Program-made: the position numbers and the translations under genes
The notes under the pieces: model-generated
What the model was told of the DNA's origin: nothing
The model's input: the letters and a program-made list of their open reading frames with translations, nothing else
The model's database searches: none
NCBI GenBank assembly: GCA_945876965.1
Contig: CAMCQG010000005.1
Location: 1-49,045, forward strand
Source: Rickettsia typhi
GTDB taxonomy: Bacteria; Pseudomonadota; Alphaproteobacteria; Rickettsiales; Deianiraeaceae
DNA: 49,045 nt
Direction of reading: 5' to 3'
In this document: positions 17,524 through 27,950 of the stretch, one piece after another
Numbering within the stretch: the stretch's first letter is position 1
How the letters are laid out: every line of letters begins with the position of its first letter

Positions 17524-20500
17524 TTAAATATCCGTTGCAATATTTTTTATATCAACTTCCTTCCCAAGCCTAGCATTGGCTTTAATTTTTGCCATTACAT
17601 AACCTGTTCCAGCAGGGATTAATCTACCAACAATAATATTCTCTTTCATACCTCTAAGATGATCAAATTTTCCTGATACAGCGGCATCAGTTAAAACCTT
17701 TGTTGTCTCTTGGAACGAAGCAGCTGATATAAATGATTCTGTTTGTATAGCAGCTCTCGTGATACCTTGTAATCTTGTTTCATAAATTATAGGTTTTTTG
17801 CCACTAGCTAATAACTCAAAATTTATATCTTTTGCAATATTCAAATCAATTTGCTGTCCGTTATTAAATTCTGCATCACCAGCATCAATAATTTCAACTT
17901 TTTGCAACATATACTTAACAATAATTTCGATATGCTTATTATCAATTTTTACACCCTGCAATTGATAAACTTGCTGAACTTCATTAACAATATATTTTGT
18001 AAGCCCCTCAACACCACTAACAGACAAAATATCGTGCGGATCAAGATCGCCATCAACTATTATATCCCCTTTTTTAACAAAAGACCCATCCTGAACCTGA
18101 ATATAGTGACCTTTTGGAATACTATATTGAACAGAAATATCGCTATCATCTAACGATTTAATCGTAATACGATTTTTAGCTCTATATTCATTCAAAAACT
18201 CAACAATACCATCCATTTCTGCAACTATAGCTGGCTGCTTTGGAACGCGTGCCTCAAAAATATCTTCTACGCGTGGCAAACCACCAGTAATATCTTTTAA
18301 AACCCCAGTTCCTTCACGAGGAATACGAACAATTTTATCACCCGGCTGTATAGAATCGCCATCTTTCAATGTAATCATTGAATTAGTTGGTAATAAATAT
18401 CTAACATTTTTACCGCTATGGCTAAATGTAACTGGCTTATCATTATTATCACATAGCTCAATATGTGGATTCAAAGATTTAATTGCAGCACCCCATTTAA
18501 CAATAATTTTTTGCGAACTACCTAAACTATCTTCTGTTTTTTCTTTATATGTAACACCAGCAACCATATCATAAAATTTGACCTTACCAGTATGCTCAGA
18601 AATAATATAACTATTATAAGGATCCCATTCTGCAACTTTATCACCTTTTTTGACATTTGCACCATTTTTAAAGTTAATCTTTGAAGCATATGGTATAAAA
18701 TCTCTAGAAAACTCAATCCCGTCTTTATCGTATAAAACGATATATGCGTTATTACTAACTATAATATCATCACCATTTTTATCTGTTACAACTTTTGTGT
18801 CAACAAAGTCTATTTTACCATCAATGATGGCCAAAATTGATGATTTTTCTACAGTTTTAGATGTTGCCCCTCCAATATGAAAAGTTCTCATTGTAAGTTG
18901 TGCACCAGGCTCACCAATAGACTGAGCAGCAACTATACCTATAGGCTCACCAATATTAACCAAATGCCCAATTGCCAAATCGTATCCATAACATTTTGCA
19001 CAAACACCTCTGTCTGTCCCACACGTAACAACAGATCTTAGCTTTACTTCGGTAACACCACTTTTTTCTAGTTTTTCAATCTCCTTTGCACCGAGTAAAA
19101 CACCCGCATTTAAAACAACCTCACCTGCCCTATTAAAAGCATCAACAGACAAGACTCTACCAAATGCTACATCATTTATTCCTTCATGCTGAACACCGTT
19201 TTCAATTTTAACAGAATATGATATACCAGCAATTGTTCCACAGTCATTTTCTATAACAACACAATCTTGAGCTATATCAACTAATCTTCTTGTTAAATAA
19301 CCGGCATCAGCTGTTCTCAGAGCTGTGTCAGCTGCACCCTTTCTGGCGCCATGCGAAGAATTAAAATACTCCAGCACACTCAAACCTTCTTTGAAATTAG
19401 AAATAATTGGTGTTTCTATAATTTCACCAGATGGTTTAGCAATCAGTCCTCTCATACCGGAAACTTGTTTCATCAACGCCTCCGATACCCTACCACCAGA
19501 ATTCATCATTACATACATAGAATTAACCCTGCTATCAGTTGTATTTTTTGCAAGCTCCTTCATCATATCTTTTGATACCAAATCTGTACATTCAGACCAA
19601 TAATCGGTAACTTGATTATATTTTTCACGCTGAGTAATATAACCAGCAGAATATTGCTGTTCAATTTCCTTTATTTTATCAAATGTTTTTTCTATATGTG
19701 TCCACTTTGAAAACGGAACAATCATATCATCTTTACCAAAAGATAATCCAGACTTAGTTGATTGTTCAAAACCAATGTTCATCATTTTATCAGCAAACAT
19801 AACAGCCATTTTTGTGCCGTAGGTTTTATAAACACTATTCAAGACAATGCTTATATTTTTACTGTTAAAGATTAAATTCATATCCTCAAAAGACATCAAT
19901 CCGTCTTGAGGAACAAGATTAAATAAAATTACACTACCTGGAGTCGTTTCGACGCAATGGGTTTTATCTGGGCTTGTTTCATAAGAATAATAATATTTAA
20001 TTTTACTATTGATTGCTATAATTTTAGCCTCCAAAGCCCTCATAACCTCATTATAAGAACCAAAAGCTTTTCCGTTCCCAATCGCATCGTCCATTGGTGA
20101 TGTAGCGTAATATAAACCAAGAACCATATCTTTAGTTGGCACAATCATTGGTTGGCCATTTTGCGGACTTAAAATGTTGTTTGAAGACATCATAAGGACA
20201 CGCGCCTCAATTTGTGCTTCAATAGAAAGCGGTATATGGACAGCCATCTGATCGCCATCAAAATCTGCATTAAATGCTTTACAAACTAAAGGATGCAATT
20301 GAATAGCCTTTGATTCTATCAACTTTGGTTCAAATGCCTGAATACCCAATCTATGCAATGTAGGGGCACGATTTAGTAACACAACATGCTCTCTAACGAC
20401 CTCATCAAGAATATTCCAAACCTCAGGTAATTCCGCTTTTACCATCATTTTTGCAACCTTAATAGAACTAACTCGTCCGTACATAATTAGCTTTGAAAAT

Positions 20501-21684
20501 ATAAAAGGCTTGAACAGCTCCAATGCCATTTTTTTAGGTAAACCACACTGGTGTAGTTTCAAAGAAGGCCCAACAACAATCACTGAGCGTCCAGAATAAT
20601 CTACTCTTTTTCCAAGAAGGTTTTGTCTAAAACGACCGTTTTTACCTCGCAAAGATTCGCTAATTGATTTTAACGCTCTATCAGAAGAACTTTTAGCTGT
20701 TACCATTTTTTTAGAATTATCAAAAAGGGCATCAACAGCCTCTTGTAACATTCTTTTTTCGTTCTTAATGATAATATTTGGAGCCTTAGAATCGATCATT
20801 CTTTTTAGTCTTTCGTTTCTATTAATTATAGACCTATATAGTTCGTTCAAATCAGATGATGCAAACCTACCGCCATCAAGAAAAACCAGGGGCCTTAAAT
20901 CTGGCGGTAAAACAGGTATTCTTGTTAAAACCATCCATTCCAATTTATTGCCAGACTTTTGAAAATCACTTAAAACCCTAACTCTTTTTAATAAAGACCT
21001 ACGCTTAATATCCGATTTTATTGTGGAAATCTGATTATGTAAAAAATCAATTTCTTTATCTAAGTCTATATCAGAAAGCATTCTCATTATACAGTCAGCA
21101 CCAGACATAACCTCAAAACTGTCACCAAACTCATTCAATGCTTCTTCATATTGTTCGTCTGTTAAAACCTGTTTTTTGTTCATAGTTGTGTTACCAGCAT
21201 CAACAACAGCATGTGCATCATAATACAATATTCTTTCAACATCTTTCAATGTCATACCAAGGGTTGTGCTTATAACAGAATTTGTTCCGCGTAAAAACAA
21301 AACATGAACAACAGGACAAGCCAAATCAATATGACCTAGGCGCTCCCTACGAACCTTAGAAACAGTAACCTCTACACCACATTTTTCACAAGTAATACCT
21401 TTATATTTTATACGGCGATACTTTCCACACTGACATTCGTAATCACGGGTTGGCCCAAATATTTTAGCACAAAGTAAACCATCTTTTTCGGGCTTATATG
21501 TTCTATAACTTATAGTTTCTCCATTTTTAACTTCACCATATGACCAAGAAAGTATATCTTCTGGTCCTGCCAGCTTAATAGACATTCCGTTTATGGAACG
21601 AATACCTTTTTCCTGTCTACCAAACAGACTTATAACATCTTTACTAACCAAAGAATCAGAATTTTGTGCTATCATATTTGTCAT
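17524..21684 (-). CDS. rpoC: DNA-directed RNA polymerase beta' subunit
   Basis: This is the catalytic subunit of RNA polymerase. The 1386 residues carry the N-terminal zinc site (CQCGKYRR with CEKCG, about 82-103), the clamp and rudder segments, and the active-site NADFDGDQ near 470 whose three Asp bind magnesium. The second zinc cluster (CGTDRGVCAKCYG) lies near 885-897, followed by GEPIGIVAAQSIGEPGAQLT of the trigger-loop area. The alphaproteobacterial C-terminus ends normally. It starts 23 bases after rpoB and is followed by lysS eight bases later. No frameshift or loss is seen. Confidence 0.98.
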   Translation of the reverse strand: MTNMIAQNSDSLVSKDVISLFGRQEKGIRSINGMSIKLAGPEDILSWSYGEVKNGETISYRTYKPEKDGLLCAKIFGPTRDYECQCGKYRRIKYKGITCEKCGVEVTVSKVRRERLGHIDLACPVVHVLFLRGTNSVISTTLGMTLKDVERILYYDAHAVVDAGNTTMNKKQVLTDEQYEEALNEFGDSFEVMSGADCIMRMLSDIDLDKEIDFLHNQISTIKSDIKRRSLLKRVRVLSDFQKSGNKLEWMVLTRIPVLPPDLRPLVFLDGGRFASSDLNELYRSIINRNERLKRMIDSKAPNIIIKNEKRMLQEAVDALFDNSKKMVTAKSSSDRALKSISESLRGKNGRFRQNLLGKRVDYSGRSVIVVGPSLKLHQCGLPKKMALELFKPFIFSKLIMYGRVSSIKVAKMMVKAELPEVWNILDEVVREHVVLLNRAPTLHRLGIQAFEPKLIESKAIQLHPLVCKAFNADFDGDQMAVHIPLSIEAQIEARVLMMSSNNILSPQNGQPMIVPTKDMVLGLYYATSPMDDAIGNGKAFGSYNEVMRALEAKIIAINSKIKYYYSYETSPDKTHCVETTPGSVILFNLVPQDGLMSFEDMNLIFNSKNISIVLNSVYKTYGTKMAVMFADKMMNIGFEQSTKSGLSFGKDDMIVPFSKWTHIEKTFDKIKEIEQQYSAGYITQREKYNQVTDYWSECTDLVSKDMMKELAKNTTDSRVNSMYVMMNSGGRVSEALMKQVSGMRGLIAKPSGEIIETPIISNFKEGLSVLEYFNSSHGARKGAADTALRTADAGYLTRRLVDIAQDCVVIENDCGTIAGISYSVKIENGVQHEGINDVAFGRVLSVDAFNRAGEVVLNAGVLLGAKEIEKLEKSGVTEVKLRSVVTCGTDRGVCAKCYGYDLAIGHLVNIGEPIGIVAAQSIGEPGAQLTMRTFHIGGATSKTVEKSSILAIIDGKIDFVDTKVVTDKNGDDIIVSNNAYIVLYDKDGIEFSRDFIPYASKINFKNGANVKKGDKVAEWDPYNSYIISEHTGKVKFYDMVAGVTYKEKTEDSLGSSQKIIVKWGAAIKSLNPHIELCDNNDKPVTFSHSGKNVRYLLPTNSMITLKDGDSIQPGDKIVRIPREGTGVLKDITGGLPRVEDIFEARVPKQPAIVAEMDGIVEFLNEYRAKNRITIKSLDDSDISVQYSIPKGHYIQVQDGSFVKKGDIIVDGDLDPHDILSVSGVEGLTKYIVNEVQQVYQLQGVKIDNKHIEIIVKYMLQKVEIIDAGDAEFNNGQQIDLNIAKDINFELLASGKKPIIYETRLQGITRAAIQTESFISAASFQETTKVLTDAAVSGKFDHLRGMKENIIVGRLIPAGTGYVMAKIKANARLGKEVDIKNIATDI

Positions 21685-21707
21685 ATATTTTTATAAATTA
21701 GCATTAA

Positions 21708-24700
21708 TTATTCATTACTTTCCAACCTCACATTCAAACAGAGGGAGCGAAGCTCTTTAAATAAAACATTAAATGACTCAGGAACCCCGCAATCAAAATT
21801 CATTTCACCTTTCACGATTGATTCATACATTTTATTTCTACCATCAGTATCATCAGATTTAACGGTAAGCATTTCCTGTAATGTATACGCTGCACCATAA
21901 GCTTGAATTGCCCAACATTCCATTTCACCAAAACGCTGACCTCCAAAGTGAGACTTACCACCAAGAGGTTGCTGTGTAACAAGGCTGTAGGGACCAATGG
22001 ACCTTGCATGAATCTTGTTATCCACTAAGTGATGCAATTTCATCATATATATACATCCAACGGTAACCTTTCTGTCAAATTTATCACAACTGTATCCATC
22101 ATATAAATCAACCTGCCCACTTTTATCGCCGCCACCAGATTCTATCATTTTTTCGATAGTTTCTGTTGATGGCCCCTCAAAAACAGGGGTCGCAAAAGGA
22201 ATACCATTTCTATAACTTTCAGCAACATTAATTACTTCGGATTTACTCATTTCTTTAATTCGCTGTTTTAAATTCTCATCAGTTAATGAGGCATCTAAAA
22301 ATGCAGATATTTCTGTTGATTCGGCCTGCCTTTTCAACATTTCATCAATTTTTTTACCAAGCAACAATGATGCAAAACCCAAATGTGTTTCCATAATTTG
22401 ACCAATATTCATACGCGCAGCAACACCTATCGGATTTAAAACTATATCCACAGGTGTTCCGTCTTTTAAAAATGGCATATCACCAACAGGAACGATTCTG
22501 GCAACAACTCCTTTATTTCCATGACGCCCAGCCATTTTATCACCTGGCTGCAATTTGCTTTTTGTTGCAATATAAACACGTATAACCTTTAAGACACCAG
22601 CAGCCAAGTCTTCACCTTCAAGTAGTTTTACAATTTTTTCTTCAGATGTTTTTTTCATTAAATCACAGACAGACAAATACTCATTTTTAAAGTGAATTAT
22701 TTTTTCTTGTTTCTCCGAACTCAAAACAATAAAAGATAGCTTTTCTTTAACAGAAAATTCACAAATATTATCTTTTGTTATAATAATTTTTTTGCCATTT
22801 TTCTTTTTATCTTTTGAAACAATAGTAATCTCGCTATCAATTATCAAGGATTCCAATTCTTTTTCAAAAAAACCATTAATAACATTAACTTTATTTTGAT
22901 AAGATTGTTTAATTTTATCAATCGCTATTATTTCATGCTGTTTCGCTCTTGCATCTACAGCGTTTCCTCGTCTTGTTAGTATATTGACACCAACAACTGT
23001 TCCAAAAACGCCAGGCGGAACTCTAAGCGAAGAATCTTTAACTTCTGCAACTTTTTCACCAAAAATAGCTCTTAATAACTTTTCTTCTGCCGTAATAGGT
23101 ACCTCACTTTTTGGTGTAACTTTTCCAACCAAAATATCACCAGGGCCAACATTTACACCATTATGTACTATACCAGTTTCGTCCAAAAATCTCATATATT
23201 CGGTAGACAATCCAGGGATATCTCTTGTAATCTCTTCGGCACCAAGCCTTGTATCTCTAACGGTTATTTCAAATTCTTCGATATGAATAGATGTGAATGC
23301 ATCATTTTTTGATAATTTTTCAGAAATTGCAATCGAATCTTCAAAATTAAATCCTTTCCAAGGCATAAATGCTACAAAAAGATTTTTTCCAAGAGCAATC
23401 TCTCCATTGCTAACTGCAGGACCATCAGCTATAACATCACCAGAAACAACGTTATCACCAATACTAACTATCGAAACCTGATTTACACATGTGCTGTGAT
23501 TAGATCTTGCAAATTTTTTCAAATCATAACAATCCATTTCATACTTTTTATCATTTTTAACTCTAACAATAATCATTGTTGAGTCTACATATGAAACAAC
23601 TCCATCTCTTTTTGCGGCTATTATAGCACCAGAATCTTTTGTTATAAAAGATTCCATTCCTGTTCCAACCAAAGGAGCTTCGGATGATATTAGGGGAACG
23701 GCTTGACGCTGCATATTTGACCCCATTAATGCTCTTTTTGCATCGTCATTTTCTAAAAAAGGGATAAGAGATGCAACAACGGAAACAATTTGTTTTGGCG
23801 AAACATCAGCATATTGCACATAACTTGATTGCGCCATTACGAATTCACCATCTTTTCTTGCACTAATAATCTCTTTTGAAAAAACACCACTTTTTCCATT
23901 ATTGTTATCAATTTGAGAAATATAGTAATTATACTCACTTGAAGCATCTAGAAACTCTATTTTATCTGTTATTTTATTTTCTTCAACTTTTCTATACGGA
24001 GTTTCAATAAAACCATATTTATTAATAGCTGCATATGTAGCTAAACTACCAATCAGTCCAATATTTTGACCTTCAGGTGTTTCAATTGGACAAATTCTTC
24101 CATAATGAGTAGGATGAACATCTCGAACTTCAAAACCAGCCCTTTCTTTGTTTAGTCCACCAACACCAAGTGAAGATATTCTGCGTTTATGGGCAAGCTC
24201 AGATAATGGGTTTGTCTGATCCATGAATTGAGATAACTGAGAAACCATAAAAAAGTCTTTGACAGACTTAACTATTGGCCCATTAGAAATCAAATCTGAC
24301 GGAACAGCAATCTCCAAAGAAACTGAATTTAGTTTTTCAGATGCAGAACGAACAACTTTTGATAAACCTATCCTAAATTGGTTCTCTAATAATTCACCAA
24401 CAGACCTAACTCTTCTGTTACTCAAATGATCTATATCATCTGCTTGCAGATTTTTTTCTTTTAACAGAGCTAGTTTTCCAATCGTCATTATGATATCTTT
24501 TTTTGTTAATACCAAGCTGTCATTCTCTTTGTCGTTCAATCCAAATGATTTATTAATTTTATATCTACCTACGCCCAATAAGTTATAATATTGTTGATTA
24601 AAAAACAAATTATTAAAATATTTTTCAGCCTCATCTAAAGAAAATGGTTCACCTGGTCTTATAATTTTTAAAATCATCTGCATAACTTCATCATAAGAAA

Positions 24701-25751
24701 CATCTGCATATGGTAATACAGAGTTCAAAATAACAGGGCTATAATCTTTATGTAAACTGTTTATAACAAAAATGGTATCTATATTGAATTTACCAATATT
24801 AGATAAAAAAGAATCAGATATTAACCCGCCAGATGAATAAACATCGTTACCTTCAATAACCTGGTTTTCAAATAAATAAAATTTACACAAATCTTCTGTT
24901 TTAATATAGCATATGCTTCCATTTTCTGATAAATTTTTTAATATTTTTCTATTAATAATTTTCCCTAAGCCTAAAATAATATCTCCGCTTTTATCAAAAA
25001 TATCACAGGATGAATAGCTTCCAAGCATATTTTCATCCAATTTTATAGACCATAAATTAATTTTTTTATCAAATTTTACCTCTAAAGAGTGATAAAAAGA
25101 ACCAATAATATCGTCTATTTTCATTTTCATAGCAGACAATAAATAGAAAATTGGCATTTTTCTTTTTTTATCTATTTTAAAAATCATAGAATCTTTACTA
25201 TCAAAAGTTATTGATAGCCAGCTACCTCTGTAGGGTATGATATTTGCGGCATAAGAAGATGCATTACCAACAACATCTCTAACAAAAAATATTCCAGGTG
25301 AGCGATGTATTTGCGAAACTATAACTCTTTCAAAGCCATTAATAACAAATGTAGCATTATCGGTCATAAGAGGGATACTACATAGCAATATTTCCTGCTC
25401 TTTTATTGATCTAATTTCAACTTCACCACTTTCTTGGTCTTTATTGAAAATTGTAAAACGAATTGTAATATATACATCAGAAGCATATGTTATTGATTTT
25501 CTTTTGCAATCATCAACATCAAAAACTGGATCAGAAAGGCGATATTGAACAAAATCTATAGATGCATAACCAAAAACATCAGTTACTGGAAACATAGATT
25601 TAAATACATCTCCTATGTTTGCAGTTTCGCTATCGCTACTATTCAAAAAATTGCTATATGATTTTTTTTGAATATCAACAAGACTATGAGCAGGTGACAC
25701 ACTAGCCAAAACACGATACCCAAAGTTATTTCTAAGATTTTTATTTGACAT
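21708..25751 (-). CDS. rpoB: DNA-directed RNA polymerase beta subunit
   Basis: The beta subunit forms half of the polymerase active cleft. ATG at 25751 gives 1347 residues beginning MSNKNLRNNFGYRV, which fits the family's (K)RxxFG start; a TTG at 25784 would add eleven residues and looks unlikely. The rifampicin region reads SQFMDQTNPLSELAHKRRISSLG, and the residues equivalent to D516, H526 and S531 of E. coli are kept, so no classical resistance change is visible. GDKMAGRHGNKGV and the C-terminal GGQRFGEMECWAIQAYGA are intact. It lies 75 bases after rplL, with a hairpin in the gap, and 23 bases before rpoC. Confidence 0.98.
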   Translation of the reverse strand: MSNKNLRNNFGYRVLASVSPAHSLVDIQKKSYSNFLNSSDSETANIGDVFKSMFPVTDVFGYASIDFVQYRLSDPVFDVDDCKRKSITYASDVYITIRFTIFNKDQESGEVEIRSIKEQEILLCSIPLMTDNATFVINGFERVIVSQIHRSPGIFFVRDVVGNASSYAANIIPYRGSWLSITFDSKDSMIFKIDKKRKMPIFYLLSAMKMKIDDIIGSFYHSLEVKFDKKINLWSIKLDENMLGSYSSCDIFDKSGDIILGLGKIINRKILKNLSENGSICYIKTEDLCKFYLFENQVIEGNDVYSSGGLISDSFLSNIGKFNIDTIFVINSLHKDYSPVILNSVLPYADVSYDEVMQMILKIIRPGEPFSLDEAEKYFNNLFFNQQYYNLLGVGRYKINKSFGLNDKENDSLVLTKKDIIMTIGKLALLKEKNLQADDIDHLSNRRVRSVGELLENQFRIGLSKVVRSASEKLNSVSLEIAVPSDLISNGPIVKSVKDFFMVSQLSQFMDQTNPLSELAHKRRISSLGVGGLNKERAGFEVRDVHPTHYGRICPIETPEGQNIGLIGSLATYAAINKYGFIETPYRKVEENKITDKIEFLDASSEYNYYISQIDNNNGKSGVFSKEIISARKDGEFVMAQSSYVQYADVSPKQIVSVVASLIPFLENDDAKRALMGSNMQRQAVPLISSEAPLVGTGMESFITKDSGAIIAAKRDGVVSYVDSTMIIVRVKNDKKYEMDCYDLKKFARSNHSTCVNQVSIVSIGDNVVSGDVIADGPAVSNGEIALGKNLFVAFMPWKGFNFEDSIAISEKLSKNDAFTSIHIEEFEITVRDTRLGAEEITRDIPGLSTEYMRFLDETGIVHNGVNVGPGDILVGKVTPKSEVPITAEEKLLRAIFGEKVAEVKDSSLRVPPGVFGTVVGVNILTRRGNAVDARAKQHEIIAIDKIKQSYQNKVNVINGFFEKELESLIIDSEITIVSKDKKKNGKKIIITKDNICEFSVKEKLSFIVLSSEKQEKIIHFKNEYLSVCDLMKKTSEEKIVKLLEGEDLAAGVLKVIRVYIATKSKLQPGDKMAGRHGNKGVVARIVPVGDMPFLKDGTPVDIVLNPIGVAARMNIGQIMETHLGFASLLLGKKIDEMLKRQAESTEISAFLDASLTDENLKQRIKEMSKSEVINVAESYRNGIPFATPVFEGPSTETIEKMIESGGGDKSGQVDLYDGYSCDKFDRKVTVGCIYMMKLHHLVDNKIHARSIGPYSLVTQQPLGGKSHFGGQRFGEMECWAIQAYGAAYTLQEMLTVKSDDTDGRNKMYESIVKGEMNFDCGVPESFNVLFKELRSLCLNVRLESNE

Positions 25752-25797
25752 ATTTACTATAAATTTGTTTACTGAAGCTCCCAACCAATAACATATA

Positions 25798-25816
25798 GGG
25801 CCTATAAAATAGGCCC
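25798..25816 (-). promoter_or_regulatory. Hairpin between rplL and rpoB, possible attenuator or RNA processing site
   Basis: A perfect 7-base inverted repeat (GGGCCTA at 25798-25804, TAGGCCC at 25810-25816) encloses a five-base loop. It is one of the few GC-rich stems in any spacer of this window. On the transcribed strand it lies between the rplL stop and the rpoB start, and no T-run follows it, so it is not a full terminator. In E. coli the same spacer holds an attenuator and an RNase III site that lower rpoBC relative to ribosomal protein expression; a similar role here is an inference from position. Confidence 0.6.
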
Positions 25817-25826
25817 AATAAAAAAA

Positions 25827-26201
25827 TTATTTTATTTCAACCTTTGCACCAGCAGCCTCAAGTTGTTTTTTTATGGCATCAGCTTCATCTTTATTTACAC
25901 CCTCTTTTATAGCTTTCGGTGCGGACTCAACCAAAGTTTTAGCTTCGGCTAAACCAAGACTTGTAATAGCACGAACTTCTTTGATTACACCAATTTTATT
26001 TTCACCAAAAGAGACTAAAACAACAGAAAATGAAGTTTTTTCTTCTGTAGCAGTACCAGATGTAGTCGGGGCAGCAGAAGCTACAGCTACAGGTGCGGCA
26101 GCAGAAACACCCCACTTTTCCTCCAAAGTTTTTACTAACTCAGAAACTTGAATAATTGTAAGCCCAGAAAGTTGTTCAACGATTGCATCTAAATTTGACA
26201 T
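25827..26201 (-). CDS. rplL: 50S ribosomal protein L7/L12
   Basis: L7/L12 forms the ribosome stalk that recruits translation factors. The 124 residues show the N-terminal dimer helices ([19 protein letters not shown]), an Ala-rich hinge near 35-55, and the conserved C-terminal domain with [20 protein letters not shown] and [13 protein letters not shown]. Length is typical. It lies 37 bases after rplJ in the usual order and just before the rplL-rpoB hairpin. Confidence 0.97.
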   Translation of the reverse strand: MSNLDAIVEQLSGLTIIQVSELVKTLEEKWGVSAAAPVAVASAAPTTSGTATEEKTSFSVVLVSFGENKIGVIKEVRAITSLGLAEAKTLVESAPKAIKEGVNKDEADAIKKQLEAAGAKVEIK

Positions 26202-26238
26202 ATAGTTTTATAAAGTTAAGTTAAAAAATAATTTCGTT

Positions 26239-26739
26239 TTAAGATTTTGCATTAAGCACTCTAACCAAAGATGCTTGAGATTCTTTCATCATTCTTAGCA
26301 GCGTTGAAGCAGGGGAGTTAAGGGTTCCAAGAAGCTGACCACGCAAGACATCAACAGAAGGAAGGTCTGCTATTTTATAAATAGAAGCAATATCATACAA
26401 ATTTTTTCCATCACTGGATGCTATAACTGATATTTTTTTATCATCAGAAACATACTTTTTTATTATTTTTGCAATAGAGACCGGATTATCTCCGTATACA
26501 ACAGCAATTTGCTTTGTTAAACAATCTTCTATATTTGCAAATTTTGTCTGCTTAATAGCGATTTTGTTGACTTTGTTTTTAACAATAGACATTTTTGCAC
26601 CACACTGCCTTAATTCTGACCTTAAAACCAAAGTGCTATCAGCTTTTAAACCAACATAATTAATTAAAAATAGCCATTCAGAGGCGTTATATGCCACTAA
26701 AAGCTTGTTAGCTAGGTTTTGTTTTTCAACTTTATTCAT
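26239..26739 (-). CDS. rplJ: 50S ribosomal protein L10
   Basis: L10 anchors the L7/L12 dimers to 23S rRNA. The 166-residue protein starts MNKVEKQNLANKL and contains the expected RSELRQCGAKMSIVKNKVNKIA region (about 38-60) and a C-terminal helix near LLRMMKESQASLVRVLNA that carries the stalk proteins. It sits between rplA (11 bases away) and rplL (37 bases away). L10 with L7/L12 commonly represses translation of its own mRNA; no clear leader structure was seen in the 11-base gap. Confidence 0.95.
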   Translation of the reverse strand: MNKVEKQNLANKLLVAYNASEWLFLINYVGLKADSTLVLRSELRQCGAKMSIVKNKVNKIAIKQTKFANIEDCLTKQIAVVYGDNPVSIAKIIKKYVSDDKKISVIASSDGKNLYDIASIYKIADLPSVDVLRGQLLGTLNSPASTLLRMMKESQASLVRVLNAKS

Positions 26740-26750
26740 ATCAAAAAATA

Positions 26751-27473
26751 CTAAGCGTTATAAATATCAGACATTTTTACAGAAAAAGATCTACCCATCA
26801 TTGTAGATGACATTTTCAATCCAACAAAGTAGGTACCTTTAATACTTGCTGGTTTTGCAGCTTTTAATGCTTCATAAACAGCTAAAAGATTACCCTTTAT
26901 TTTGTTATTATCAAAACTAGCTCTACCAATAGATAATCTAATATAGCCTAATTTATCTGTTCTAAGCTCTGCACGACCTTTCATCGCGTTTTCAACAGAA
27001 ACTAATAAATTTTCAGAAACTGTACCAAGTTTAGCGTTTGGCATTATCCCTTTTGGCCCTAATATTCTAGCAATTTTACCTAATTTAACCATCATATCTG
27101 GGGATGCCAAACATAAAGAAAAATCACGCCCAGGAACAATTTCTTTGGCAAATATTTTTTCAATCAAGTCATCTCCACCAGCGTATTTTGCTCCAGCTTT
27201 AACAAGAGAATCGTTATTAGCGGAAGAACTAAAAACAGCAATAGAAACTGATTTTCCGCTACCGTTCGGCAAAGTACAAGATGTTTTTATAACTTGATCT
27301 GATTTTTTTGGATCAGAACCAATCTTAAAACAAACATCAATAGACTCATCAAATTTTGCCTTACCATTTATACGATATGCATCTAAATTATTGAAAAATA
27401 TATCAATCCCAACAACTGAATGCAAATTATCTTGAAGAATCGTACAACTTCTAAGTCTTTTACTTACGCTCAT
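26751..27473 (-). CDS. rplA: 50S ribosomal protein L1
   Basis: L1 binds 23S rRNA at the mobile stalk next to the E site and can repress its own operon. The 240 residues include the conserved FDESIDVCFKIGSDPKKSDQ region near 40-60, ILGPKGIMPNAKLGTVS near 137-153 and a C-terminal domain ending with a Ser-rich segment. The family's start usually reads MAKKxKR; here MSVSKRLRS is equivalent. It starts five bases after rplK. Confidence 0.96.
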   Translation of the reverse strand: MSVSKRLRSCTILQDNLHSVVGIDIFFNNLDAYRINGKAKFDESIDVCFKIGSDPKKSDQVIKTSCTLPNGSGKSVSIAVFSSSANNDSLVKAGAKYAGGDDLIEKIFAKEIVPGRDFSLCLASPDMMVKLGKIARILGPKGIMPNAKLGTVSENLLVSVENAMKGRAELRTDKLGYIRLSIGRASFDNNKIKGNLLAVYEALKAAKPASIKGTYFVGLKMSSTMMGRSFSVKMSDIYNA

Positions 27474-27478
27474 AATAA

Positions 27479-27907
27479 CTAACCATTAATAACTTCAATT
27501 CCCATAGAATAAGCAGACCCTACAACTTCCTTTATAGCGGCATCAAGTGAGCCAGAAGTCATATCTTTAATCTTTTTACCCGCAATTTCTTTAACTTGAT
27601 CCATAGTTATTTTACCAACTATAATCCTACCTGGCTCCTTAGAACCACTTGTAACACCTGCATACTTTTTAATCATATGGGTAACTGGTGACATTTTTGT
27701 TATAAATACAAAAGATTTGTCTTTATATATAGTTATAACGACTGGAACAACAGACCCAGCAGAATCTTTTGTTTTTTCATTAAACTCTTTACAAAAATTC
27801 ATAATATTAACACCGCGTGGTCCAAGTGCAGTACCAACTGGTGGTGCTGGATTGGCCTTGCATGCTTCTATCTGCAATTTAACTATAGCAGCTATTTCTT
27901 TAGCCAT
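27479..27907 (-). CDS. rplK: 50S ribosomal protein L11
   Basis: L11 binds the GTPase-associated region of 23S rRNA and takes part in factor action and the stringent response. ATG at 27907 gives MAKEIAAIVKLQIEA and 142 residues, the standard length; a longer frame to 27952 would add a hydrophobic, non-conserved N-terminus and is rejected. The proline-rich NPAPPVGTALGPRGVN motif is intact. It heads the rplKAJL-rpoBC run. In most bacteria nusG and secE precede it; here the 193 bases upstream lead to divergent nrdB instead. Confidence 0.96.
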   Translation of the reverse strand: MAKEIAAIVKLQIEACKANPAPPVGTALGPRGVNIMNFCKEFNEKTKDSAGSVVPVVITIYKDKSFVFITKMSPVTHMIKKYAGVTSGSKEPGRIIVGKITMDQVKEIAGKKIKDMTSGSLDAAIKEVVGSAYSMGIEVING

Positions 27908-27950
27908 AAACAAACATAAAAACAAATTCAAAAAACGACATATAAAAAAC

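Noticed and set aside
23000-23500. Plus-strand open frames opposite rpoB and other long genes
   Set aside because: They mirror conserved coding on the minus strand and show no protein family of their own.
25752-25784. Longer N-terminus for RpoB from TTG
   Set aside because: Eleven extra residues are not conserved, and the ATG at 25751 fits the family start.
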